A DNA stretch of 37,109 bases from Calditrichota bacterium (lineage in GTDB: Bacteria; Calditrichota; Calditrichia; RBG-13-44-9): the NCBI GenBank assembly GCA_016934605.1, contig JAFGSO010000158.1:1-37109 (forward strand), written 5' to 3'. The stretch's first letter is position 1, and the number at the start of each line of letters is the position of its first letter. Under the pieces are notes generated by a model that did no database searches, was not told where the DNA came from, and worked only from the letters and a program-made list of their open reading frames with translations. This document shows positions 1 to 7,960 of this stretch, piece by piece. A program made the position numbers and the translations under genes.

Positions 1-2
1 AT

Positions 3-113
3 TCCAGGCCCTTTCTGAACCGTAAGCCGAATAGTGATTTTGCAGAGATCCGATTCGGATATATCGTTTGCTGTTTGCTGGAACCTGATTATATGCCTGT
101 GAAAAAAATATGA
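3..113 (+). CDS. Possible 3' end of a plus-strand gene cut by the window edge
   Basis: A plus-strand frame is open from the window edge to a TGA at 111-113 and would encode about 36 residues ending in LLEPDYMPVKKI. No family is recognisable from so short a piece. The frame converges on the neighbouring minus-strand gene that ends at 230, so a real gene tail is geometrically plausible. An open frame of this length can also occur by chance, so this is a weak call. Confidence 0.2.
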   Translation, partial: SRPFLNRKPNSDFAEIRFGYIVCCLLEPDYMPVKKI

Positions 114-229
114 TTAGGTGTATACAGCTAATAAATAAAAGGGTCCGTAAAATGCAATGTTTCGTTATCATTTTTCACATTCCTTGATTTAACAAAATGA
201 TTTTTTAAAAATTGTTGAGTCATATACTA
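114..229. other. AT-rich spacer between convergent reading frames
   Basis: This spacer lies downstream of the minus-strand gene ending at 230. It is AT-rich, with runs such as TTTTTTAAAAATT near 203. I see no GC-rich hairpin that would make a convincing intrinsic terminator, and no gene. Confidence 0.4.
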
Positions 230-1624
230 CTATCGCATCAGTACCATCTTCCTGGTCTCAACATAGTCGCCTGCCTGCAACCTGTACATGTACACTCCAC
301 TGGCCATCCCGGCCGGCCGGGACCAATCGTATTCATAGGAAACGGAAAGCAGTTGACCAGAAAGCAGGGTGGCAACTTCCTCTCCGAGTATGTTGAAGAC
401 CTTCAGAGTCACCTCACTGGTCTTTGGCAGATCAAATTTTATGATGGTCGTCGGGTTGAAGGGATTTGGGAAATTCTGATGTAAGAAATATTCTAAGGAT
501 ATTACATCATTATTTTTTTCTAGAGTTGTTAGATCAGGAGAAATCTTGATCAACCAAACATCATCCATACCAGCACCATATGATCCTGTATAACCAGTTA
601 AGATATATCCTCTGTCTAAAGTTTGCTGAATAGATAAACCATAATCATTATAGCTTCCTCCAAGTAGTTTCGTCCACAACATATCACCTGATGAATCAGT
701 TTTGATCAGCCAAATATCACTTCCGCCTTGTCCATATGAGTCTGTAAATCCAGCTATTATAAAGCCTCCTTCCAGTGTCTGCTGGACGGATAGCCCAAAA
801 TCTGTAAAGACTCCTCCAAAAGTTTTCGTCCAGAGTGTATCACCAAAAGGATTAGTTTTAATCAGATAAACATCTTCATAAGCAGTTCCAAATATATCTA
901 CATCTCCGGCAATGATATACCCTCCGTCTGATGTCTCTTGGACTGACCAACCCTCTCCGGTAAAGGTTTTTGTCCAAAGTGAATCTCCGTATGAATCAGT
1001 TTTAATCAGCCAGATTTCACCATTTGTCGTTCCAGTTAGAATATATCCCCCATCTGAAGTCTGCTGTACTGACCGCCCTTCATCTTGACCATCTTTTCCA
1101 AATGTTTTTGTCCATAAAGTATCTCCATGTGAATCAGTTTTAATCAGCCAGATTTCACCATTTGTCGTTCCAGTTAGAATATATCCTCCATCTGAAGTCT
1201 GCTGAACTGACCGCGCTTCATCTTGGCCATCTTTTCCAAATGTTTTTGTCCATAAAGTATCTCCAAATGCATCAGTCTTTATCAGCCAGATATTTGACTG
1301 TTTATTGCCAGCAATTATATACCCTCCGTCAACAGTCTGCTGAACCGAGCTGCCCCATTCAGAATTTATTCCCCCATAAGTTTTTGTCCATATAGTGTCA
1401 CCAAAAAAATCAGTTTTGATCAACCAAACATCACTATTATGATTATTTACACTATATAATCCGACTATTATATACCCCCCATCTGAAGTCTGCTGTACTG
1501 AATTACCCCTATCCCAATAATTATTTCCAAATGTTTTAGTCCACAACGTGTCAGGTGCTTGGGCAGGTAAGAACTGAAAGGAAAATTCAAAACAAATCAA
1601 GGTACAAAACGTAACACATTTCAT
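230..1624 (-). CDS. T9SS-exported repeat (beta-propeller-like) protein, WTKTFGG repeats
   Basis: The 464-residue protein has a signal peptide (about residues 1-22, ending near FQFLPAQA). About eight repeats of roughly 45 residues follow, with the pattern LWTKTFGG..D.G.SVQQTSDGGYIIAG..........DVWLIKTD..GD. Such repeats probably fold as a propeller-like domain. Residues about 388-464 are a type A T9SS sorting domain (NFPNPFNPTT, LASGVY-like GMASGVYMYRL, end KMVLMR), so the protein should cross the outer membrane by T9SS and be surface-attached or released. The ATG at 1624 is preceded by AGGGGATTGTC. It is the last gene of a likely three-gene minus-strand unit (68 bp after the hydrolase gene). 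Two central repeats are about 96 per cent identical in DNA and look recently duplicated. Ligand and enzymatic role are unknown, and no catalytic motif is visible. Confidence 0.85.
   Translation of the reverse strand: MKCVTFCTLICFEFSFQFLPAQAPDTLWTKTFGNNYWDRGNSVQQTSDGGYIIVGLYSVNNHNSDVWLIKTDFFGDTIWTKTYGGINSEWGSSVQQTVDGGYIIAGNKQSNIWLIKTDAFGDTLWTKTFGKDGQDEARSVQQTSDGGYILTGTTNGEIWLIKTDSHGDTLWTKTFGKDGQDEGRSVQQTSDGGYILTGTTNGEIWLIKTDSYGDSLWTKTFTGEGWSVQETSDGGYIIAGDVDIFGTAYEDVYLIKTNPFGDTLWTKTFGGVFTDFGLSVQQTLEGGFIIAGFTDSYGQGGSDIWLIKTDSSGDMLWTKLLGGSYNDYGLSIQQTLDRGYILTGYTGSYGAGMDDVWLIKISPDLTTLEKNNDVISLEYFLHQNFPNPFNPTTIIKFDLPKTSEVTLKVFNILGEEVATLLSGQLLSVSYEYDWSRPAGMASGVYMYRLQAGDYVETRKMVLMR
993..1268 (-). repeat. 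Tandem 138-bp duplication inside the propeller gene
   Basis: Two adjacent 138-bp units (993-1130 and 1131-1268) differ at only about six positions. Each encodes 46 residues, one propeller repeat containing GKDGQDE and TGTTNGE. The next repeat, starting at 1269, begins similarly but soon diverges. The length is a multiple of three, so copy number can change without breaking the frame. Confidence 0.85.
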
Positions 1625-1691
1625 GACAATCCCCTGCTTTAGATTTTCTTAGCTATTTTATCGTAAGTTTAGTGCATATGACCACAAGAGA

Positions 1692-4607
1692 TTATCTCAT
1701 CAAAACCATCTTCCTCATTTGAACATATTTACCTGCCTGCAGCCTGTACAGGTACACGCCACTTGCGAGATTAGCTGCATCCCAGTTGTATGAGTATGAG
1801 CCAGCGGCGAGCCTATCAGAGACAAGTGTAGCTACTTCCTCTCCGACAATATTGAATATCTTCAGGCTAACTTTACTTGTCTTCGGCAGATCAAATTCAA
1901 TAGTCGTATTCGGGTTGAAGGGATTGGGATAGTTCTGCTTCAGCACAAAATATCTGACTGGCAATGTTTTGTATTCCAATGCTGAGGGAGAATATGTTAC
2001 TTGAATACGACTTGAATCTTTGTAAACTTTTACCCCATGGAGAGTCACCGGTCCGCTGTCGCAGGTGAATGACTCTTGTTGAACGATAAGATGATTTTTC
2101 AGATTTTGCCAGTGAACCGTATATCCCTCTGGAACGATAAAATTTTGTAATCTCCTCAATGTAACATCGGTCGTCGCAGAATCGGGAGCCGTAAGTGTCC
2201 CGGAGGTAGTAACAAGATCCTTCACGAATAGGGTTATTTCCCACCTCTCCGGCACATCAACAATATCATCCTTCCAGTCTAGATGACCATTAATGGAACC
2301 AATCGCATCGCCATTATACATACCACCGTTACCCGGATTATAATCGATAGAGCAATTGGAAAAAGCGGGATATGAAAGATCCGTTCTGTATCGTGTTAAG
2401 AAACTGAAGTTGGGAAAACTGGGAGACCAGGGTGAACTTAAATATGTCTGTCCATGGTCAGACCAGCTCCAGAAATGATATCCGCCGTGTTTTGAAACAC
2501 GAATTGAATCATAAAAAGCCGGTTTTTCTTCCCAACCTGCCTGACCATCATGTTTTCCGCAAAAAGTAAAAAGAAGCGGCAATGAGTTCAATTTGTTGGT
2601 GCTAAGTAAAAATTTAGCGTCAAGACGCTCACCCATTCTATAACCTTCATTGGTCATGAGATTCGTTTGATAGGTCCCCCAGAGACGAAACATATAATCA
2701 TTCCCAAATTTCGCCAGATCAAAAACAGGTGCGAAAATAAAAATCGCTGCTATTTTATCCCTGATCATTATCGAGTTGAATATGGAGCCGATTGCCCCCA
2801 TGGACCAACCCGTCATATATGTTCTGGTACTATCGACCGGAAGATTCTGGATCGCCCAATCGATAATGAATTCCACTTTCTTCGCAGTATAGTTATAAAG
2901 CATTCCCGATGTCGGTACCGGATTTGTTGCAGCAAATAAATCATAATTTTCGTGAAACCCATAAGAATAGGTAGTAAATATCATTCCCGGAATCCACTCA
3001 TCAATACTTAAAACCCATTCATTGGGATCTCCGGTCGTCTTGAAAAAAGTAGATGTTGGTAAAAAATGGTAACCTCCTGCATGCAGATAAATCGTCAGGG
3101 GATGAGGGGCAATATTTCCTGATTTAACAATGGCAAAGTTATAGGGAAATGTTCCGGCATTTGTCATTTGAGGATAAATCGAAGATGTCACTTTGGTGGC
3201 ATACAAAACATATATTTCAAAAAGTTTTCCGCTCACGGTTCTATTCTGTTGCCATACCGGTTTCGGCATCATAACGGTTTCACTGACTGGAGATATAAGC
3301 GAATTCGAACCTGCTATAATTGTCGTGTCTTCAAGATTGTTGAAACGGGCGGTGATGGCATAATAGAAGGATCCGGTTTCTGTGGCAGTGGCAACAAACA
3401 ATCCTTTACCGGCTGCAATAGGTGTTGAAGCGGAATCAATCTTCAGGGATATTGGCACACCAATTATTTCTGAGAGACGTTCATTAATACGTGAATTATC
3501 ACGAACATTCCCCAGGTTTTGTGCAGAAGAGAGTTGATAACCATATTCAATGGGATCCGGTGACTTGTATACGGTATAAACCACATCCGTCTGTTGCAGC
3601 TCATCCCAGGTTATAAAGACCTGGCCATTTTTAAATATAGCATTCATGTTACTTATCTGTGGCCGTACAACCTCTGTAATCGCACCGAGGGTGTCATTAG
3701 AATTATCCATATCCCCGGGAAGTGTTGTAAATACATTAATATTATAAGATCCCACCAAAGGTGTCCATTCATCGAAGGATAATTGTAAATCCTCACTCGC
3801 CGGTAATGAAGTGACTGCTTGTGTGGAAGTGTAACTGCCAGGCGTAATGTGCATTGTGACAGAAAAGGATTGTGATGTGGTTCCATGATTTCTTACTGTC
3901 GCTTTTGGAATCTGAGATATCTCCAATGTCGGATTAGCTATATCAATGGATTGGACTCCCACATCTGTAGTTAATTGTGAACCGATTCTGCAATTATCGA
4001 TGTAAAGATTATTTCCCCATCCGGAAACTGCTTTGAATCGGATTCTGTTGGTTCCGGGCGGCAGGGCATAACGTTTCGTGGCCCATTGTGAGGGAGTGGG
4101 CACAAAGACAGAATGTGTAGGAGGTGCTGTCCTTAACGGTCCATATGCACCCCCATTCAATGTAACAAGAGTGGAGTAAGTCACTCCTGCATCATCGGAT
4201 ATCTCGATAATCAGAAGATCGATTTCTGTGTCATATGTCGTATAAGCATGATCAAAACTTAATGAATCACCTGCTACAGTTGGACCGAGAGATGTCAGTA
4301 CAAGTGATTGTATGGTGCCTTGTGGTGCAATATTGAAAAAGAATTGTGCGCAACCTGTTCCTATTCCGTATCCGCTGGCTAAGGGGTAATGCTGCCAGTA
4401 CAATGTACCGGTATATTCAAGAATCCATCCCTGAGGTGGAAAAATATCAGTCTCAAAATTTTCTGATATGAATGACAGAATTTTACCGGGATATCCGTAG
4501 TTCATTTGAGGGGTTTGTCCAAAAGTAAATTGGGAAAAGTGGAAAAATAAAATGATGATAAGCAGTAAAGTTTTTTCTGAAAGGTAATACTTTTTCGCAT
4601 TGAACAT
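1692..4607 (-). CDS. T9SS-exported multidomain alpha/beta hydrolase (esterase-like)
   Basis: This 971-residue protein has a long N-terminal hydrophobic signal (about residues 13-30). Next come a jelly-roll/MAM- or cleaved-adhesin-like region (about 50-210), a CARDB-like Ig module (about 213-310), a fibronectin III-like module (about 315-440) and an alpha/beta hydrolase domain (about 460-740). The nucleophile elbow reads TGWSMGA, with Ser602. Plausible partners are Asp687 in GKHDGQ and His718 in SDHGQ. The layout resembles secreted feruloyl, acetyl-xylan or PHB-depolymerase-type esterases, but the substrate cannot be read from sequence. Residues about 890-971 are the T9SS sorting domain (NYPNPFNPNTTIEFDLP, end KMVLMR). 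The ATG at 4607 has a good GGAG site 6-9 bases upstream. It lies 106 bp after the 4714-7350 gene, probably in one transcript. Confidence 0.85.
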   Translation of the reverse strand: MFNAKKYYLSEKTLLLIIILFFHFSQFTFGQTPQMNYGYPGKILSFISENFETDIFPPQGWILEYTGTLYWQHYPLASGYGIGTGCAQFFFNIAPQGTIQSLVLTSLGPTVAGDSLSFDHAYTTYDTEIDLLIIEISDDAGVTYSTLVTLNGGAYGPLRTAPPTHSVFVPTPSQWATKRYALPPGTNRIRFKAVSGWGNNLYIDNCRIGSQLTTDVGVQSIDIANPTLEISQIPKATVRNHGTTSQSFSVTMHITPGSYTSTQAVTSLPASEDLQLSFDEWTPLVGSYNINVFTTLPGDMDNSNDTLGAITEVVRPQISNMNAIFKNGQVFITWDELQQTDVVYTVYKSPDPIEYGYQLSSAQNLGNVRDNSRINERLSEIIGVPISLKIDSASTPIAAGKGLFVATATETGSFYYAITARFNNLEDTTIIAGSNSLISPVSETVMMPKPVWQQNRTVSGKLFEIYVLYATKVTSSIYPQMTNAGTFPYNFAIVKSGNIAPHPLTIYLHAGGYHFLPTSTFFKTTGDPNEWVLSIDEWIPGMIFTTYSYGFHENYDLFAATNPVPTSGMLYNYTAKKVEFIIDWAIQNLPVDSTRTYMTGWSMGAIGSIFNSIMIRDKIAAIFIFAPVFDLAKFGNDYMFRLWGTYQTNLMTNEGYRMGERLDAKFLLSTNKLNSLPLLFTFCGKHDGQAGWEEKPAFYDSIRVSKHGGYHFWSWSDHGQTYLSSPWSPSFPNFSFLTRYRTDLSYPAFSNCSIDYNPGNGGMYNGDAIGSINGHLDWKDDIVDVPERWEITLFVKDLVTTSGTLTAPDSATTDVTLRRLQNFIVPEGYTVHWQNLKNHLIVQQESFTCDSGPVTLHGVKVYKDSSRIQVTYSPSALEYKTLPVRYFVLKQNYPNPFNPNTTIEFDLPKTSKVSLKIFNIVGEEVATLVSDRLAAGSYSYNWDAANLASGVYLYRLQAGKYVQMRKMVLMR

Positions 4608-4713
4608 AGTGATCTCCTTTCTGAAATTTGATTTTCAGACTATTTCTAAATTTTTGACTATAAGGCATTCGCCTCACCATAATATTCAGTTTATTCATAA
4701 AATTTCTATTGTC

Positions 4714-7350
4714 CTATCGCATAAGGATCATCTTCCTCGTCTCCACATAATCGCCTGCCTGCAACCTGTACAAATACACTCCACTGGCAAGATTCGACGC
4801 ATCCCATTCAACCGAATGCGAACCGGAAAGCAGAGAACCAGAAAGCAGGGTAGTGACTTCTTCTCCCAGAACATTGAATATTTTCAAAGTAACCTCACTG
4901 GTCTTCGGCAGATCAAACTGGATAGTTGTAGTCGGGTTGAAGGGATTGGGATAATTCTGGTATAGTTGATATCGCTTCACAATTTGAGATTCATCTGTAT
5001 TCCGTTTAATCCCGACAGTGATATTCTGCTGCCCGTGACCACCATACGCACCCATATCACAGGTGATTGTTCCCATGGCTGGCCACAGGGCAAAACCTGA
5101 ATTTTGAGGGTCTTCTGGATCAAAAGAAGATGGATCCGGATTACCGGCATCGATGCAGGGAGAGCTTGGCGATAAACAACAGTGCATGGTATCATTGGGT
5201 GCCATCAGACTGTCATGGAATAAAGGATCTGAGTTCATATTATGAAATCCTGTATATCCACCCCGGATATCCGAATATTGAACGGTGATTTGACCGCCAT
5301 TAAAATTATATATTTCATTCGCCTGACCCGCAGCACTATCTCCCCATAGAATCGTGTTAATGATTTTTGGGTGCGCCTGGGCACCATAGCTGCAAAGACC
5401 ACCGCCATGAATGAGTGCATTATTTTTAGTAATGGTATTATTTATGATTAACGGTCTAGTGGGTTGGGGCTGATGACCACTAAAATAGCATACAGCTATA
5501 CCCGCGGCATAACCCGCCTGGTTGTTGGTTATAATATTGTTTAAAATATCCGGATTACAATTTTCAATATAGACTCCACCACCTTCACCGTAAATATGTT
5601 GTGGACCACCATGGGACTCATTATGAGTAATTAGATTTCCACTGGCGATTACCTTCCCTTGACAGTAAGCAATGGCCAAACCCCCACCTCCTACAAATTG
5701 ACTGGAATTACAAATATTTTGCTGTACAATATTATCTGTAAAAATTATACTATCTGAATTGTCTGGAAGGTATAACAAGACTCCTCCGCCAGCTCCCCAA
5801 TTATGAATAATTGAATTATCACTGATAGTATTATTCCGAATCGTGATTGATTTTCCATAAGTATCTATTCCTGCACCACCTGCCCAATTGTTGGGTTCAT
5901 TAATACTATTATACCTAATTATGTTATTTTCAATAATACAGGTTGAAGCGTTAATTTCAATACCCGCACCCATGCAGTCGATTCCCCGAGAACTAAGGGA
6001 ATTATGTATTATTTTATTATGAGTGATAGAACAACTGGAGGAGTCCACAAAAATCCCTCCACCACCATTATATGGGGTTCCCTGGAAACTTGCGATAGTA
6101 CCGGTACCGTGAGTAATAGTGAATCCGGTTAACGTAGTAGTGCTATCCTCCTCGGAGACAATATATACCACCGACCCACTATCTGGATTCGTCGGCTGAC
6201 TCCCATCAATAATGGTATTGCTGATATGGCTGGTATCTCCATCCACCAGGAAATGGCTGGCCACGGTAATGGCTTTTCCTTTGAAATTGATGTTTTCGTA
6301 ATAGGTGCCTTCATCCACCAGTACGACATCGCCATTGCTGGCGGAATCAATCCCGGCCTGGATGGTGGGGACGTCTGTTGGGACATTAATTACTCTTGGT
6401 GAAGAGGCAAAGCCTATTCTGGCAGTAGAGCTGTTTGGATGTCCCTGGTACCACATTTCATATGCGGAACCTTTGAAAATAAGGCATGGAGACCAAACCC
6501 AGAATTGCTCCCAACTACCTGATGGACCAACATCCAAAACAGGATTAAAAGCATATTTATTCCAGTTAATACCATCTGTTGAAGTTGCGTAACCAATTCT
6601 TATTGTATTGTTATCATTACCGGAATACAACATTTCATAAAAACTGCCATTATGAATAACGCTGCAAACACATGTCCACAAGTCATCCCAACTCCCAGAG
6701 GGGCCTAAATTTAAAACAGGATTACCTGATTTTAACCAAGTGCTCCCATCCGTTGATGTCGCATATCCGATACGGGCTTGTGTACCGTCATTGCCGGTGT
6801 ACCACATATTGAATGTTGTTCCATCAAATATGACAGACGGAAATGATGCCCATGTATCATCCCATTCACCAGAGGTTCCGATGTTCAACACCGGATTATT
6901 AGGATCCCGTGTCCAAGAAATTCCATCCGCTGATGTAGCGTGGCCGGTTCGAAAATAAGTACCATCGAAGCCACCATACCACATATGAAAAATTGTATCA
7001 ACTTTCACTACTGAACAACCCCCAACACCCTGATCCCAGTTTCCTGTACCTCCACCAGGAAACACAGGATTGCCGGCATGTTTACTCCAAGTTACTCCAT
7101 CTGGTGAATTTGCATATCCTATCTGAGCGGTTAGATCATTAGGTGTGAACGATCCACTATACCACATATGGTAAATTCCACCCTCGTAGATGATAAAAGG
7201 TTGTCCCACGCCATTTTGATCCCAGGATCCTGAAGATCCAGGATTTAACACAGGATTCCCCGTATATTTGGTCCACATGGTTTGAGATCCTGCGAAAGAT
7301 AAAAGACCAAAGATCAAAGATAAAAGAATAACCAGTAATTTGTTAGACAT
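4714..7350 (-). CDS. T9SS-exported GNPVL-repeat propeller plus right-handed beta-helix protein
   Basis: The 878-residue protein has a signal peptide (about residues 1-22). Five or so repeats then follow, of the type W.K..GNPVLN.G.SGSWD......V...G..Y.MWYSG...... IGYATS.DG (about 25-320). These match the five-bladed propeller architecture of GH43/GH32/GH130-like proteins. The parallel beta-helix begins at VPTIQAGIDSASNGDVVLVDEGTYYENI (about 328) and runs to about 780, with pectate-lyase-like NNxI and GGG turns. The T9SS sorting domain is about 800-878. The protein was probably surface-displayed and may bind or cleave a polysaccharide, but I cannot assign catalytic acids. Its start at 7350 has the site AAGGGGGATTT. 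It is the first gene of a leftward unit with the two T9SS genes downstream. The same architecture recurs in the 16782-19568 gene. Confidence 0.85.
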   Translation of the reverse strand: MSNKLLVILLSLIFGLLSFAGSQTMWTKYTGNPVLNPGSSGSWDQNGVGQPFIIYEGGIYHMWYSGSFTPNDLTAQIGYANSPDGVTWSKHAGNPVFPGGGTGNWDQGVGGCSVVKVDTIFHMWYGGFDGTYFRTGHATSADGISWTRDPNNPVLNIGTSGEWDDTWASFPSVIFDGTTFNMWYTGNDGTQARIGYATSTDGSTWLKSGNPVLNLGPSGSWDDLWTCVCSVIHNGSFYEMLYSGNDNNTIRIGYATSTDGINWNKYAFNPVLDVGPSGSWEQFWVWSPCLIFKGSAYEMWYQGHPNSSTARIGFASSPRVINVPTDVPTIQAGIDSASNGDVVLVDEGTYYENINFKGKAITVASHFLVDGDTSHISNTIIDGSQPTNPDSGSVVYIVSEEDSTTTLTGFTITHGTGTIASFQGTPYNGGGGIFVDSSSCSITHNKIIHNSLSSRGIDCMGAGIEINASTCIIENNIIRYNSINEPNNWAGGAGIDTYGKSITIRNNTISDNSIIHNWGAGGGVLLYLPDNSDSIIFTDNIVQQNICNSSQFVGGGGLAIAYCQGKVIASGNLITHNESHGGPQHIYGEGGGVYIENCNPDILNNIITNNQAGYAAGIAVCYFSGHQPQPTRPLIINNTITKNNALIHGGGLCSYGAQAHPKIINTILWGDSAAGQANEIYNFNGGQITVQYSDIRGGYTGFHNMNSDPLFHDSLMAPNDTMHCCLSPSSPCIDAGNPDPSSFDPEDPQNSGFALWPAMGTITCDMGAYGGHGQQNITVGIKRNTDESQIVKRYQLYQNYPNPFNPTTTIQFDLPKTSEVTLKIFNVLGEEVTTLLSGSLLSGSHSVEWDASNLASGVYLYRLQAGDYVETRKMILMR

Positions 7351-7411
7351 TTTAAATCCCCCTTCTTAATTTGGTTGACGCTTATATTTATTAAAATAAA
7401 GAGATCAAATG

Positions 7412-7449
7412 CTATCACTCTGGGGTCAAAAGTTTGCAATTATGTTGCA
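7412..7449 (-). promoter_or_regulatory. Shared upstream element, copy 1 (TTTGACCCCAGAGT)
   Basis: Read on the minus strand this 38-bp block carries TTTGACCCCAGAGT preceded at fixed distance by TGCAA. It begins 62 bp upstream of the start codon at 7350. Without gaps it matches 27 of 38 positions of a block 57 bp upstream of the gene starting at 28779, including 14 consecutive bases. It could be a promoter or operator (it contains TTGACC, -35-like, but no clear -10 at 17 bp) or the edge of a dispersed repeat. Confidence 0.4.
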
Positions 7450-7479
7450 AAAAGCGCCAGAAACATGGCGCCGGGATAA

Positions 7480-7610
7480 AGGACAAAGGAGAAAGGACAA
7501 AGAAAAGACAACAAGATAACGAGACACAAGAGTGCAATAATCGAAAAACCCCGACATATTTTCTCAAAAATCATATATTAGAATTGTTTCTTGAGCGTTG
7601 TTCCTTAAGC
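7480..7610 (+). repeat. Purine-rich dispersed repeat, copy without the 21-bp unit
   Basis: This tract of AAGGAC, ACAAGATAAC and ACACAAG words is followed by a TTTTCTCAAAAATCA stretch and CTTGAGCG...CCTTAAG. It is related, in the same orientation, to 9345-9505. The shared core AAAAGACAACAAGATAAC is identical. Here the sequence continues directly as GAGACACAAGAGTGCAA, whereas the 9345 copy has a 21-bp insertion at the equivalent point. It thus serves as an unoccupied-site comparator. Confidence 0.55.
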
Positions 7611-7612
7611 TC

Positions 7613-7646
7613 CGCCGGGCGGGCAGCCTGCCCGCCCACTGGCGGG
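7613..7646. repeat. GC-rich palindromic repeat
   Basis: Ten-base perfect arms (GGGCGGGCAG and CTGCCCGCCC) surround a single base, and are bordered by CCGCC on the left and CACTGGCGGGG on the right. The base composition is far above that of the AT-rich surroundings, which suggests a dispersed extragenic palindrome. Only one copy occurs in this window. Confidence 0.55.
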
Positions 7647-7685
7647 GATTCGTATACTGACGGACTTGAAGGTTTATCTCATATT

Positions 7686-7756
7686 CTATTCATTTCGGGC
7701 ATAGTACGAAGGTGATGTGCCAAACTGTTCCTGGAGGTAGCGGGAATAATACAGAA
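7686..7756 (-). pseudogene. Remnant of the 3' end of a hybrid two-component (AraC-type) gene
   Basis: The minus strand encodes YYSRYLQEQFGTSPSYYAR followed by NE and a stop at 7686-7688. This aligns with the C-terminus of the intact hybrid sensor ending at 9911 (YFSRCFQEQFGESPSHYARQD). The match covers the second helix-turn-helix of the AraC domain and breaks off upstream at about 7756, so only the last 22-23 codons survive. It marks the site of a deleted or rearranged sensor gene next to the ATPase gene. Confidence 0.75.
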
Positions 7757-7960
7757 GTATAAGAAGGGTACGGGTGTAAGGAGAAAGGTGGTGAGTTCCT
7801 TAACTGGAATTTTATGATATCAAATTCAGTAAATCTTAATTGAATGTTGGCAGGATTTTTTGATGGAGATTTTAATGTTAACCATTATACTGGTCATTTG
7901 TTATTGATTATAACCAGCAGAATGGTTATATTTAGCTTAACAAAATATATGGGAATGATA

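Larger units (their letters stand above)
7351..7843. other. Gene-poor, repeat-rich upstream region between divergent genes
   Basis: This stretch carries the upstream region of the minus-strand gene starting at 7350. It also holds a 38-bp block shared with the region upstream of 28779, a purine-rich repeat (about 7480-7610), a GC-rich palindrome (about 7613-7646) and a remnant of a hybrid sensor gene (7686-7756). No intact gene is visible; frames here are short and without a recognisable product. Confidence 0.6.

Noticed and set aside
993..1400. Regular spacing of repeats, possible CRISPR
   Set aside because: Repeats are 138 bp, contiguous and coding, with no unique spacers or cas genes.
4714..7350. 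Calling the propeller a GH43 enzyme or the beta-helix a pectate lyase
   Set aside because: Only the fold-level repeats are visible; I could not identify the catalytic acids, so only a resemblance is stated.
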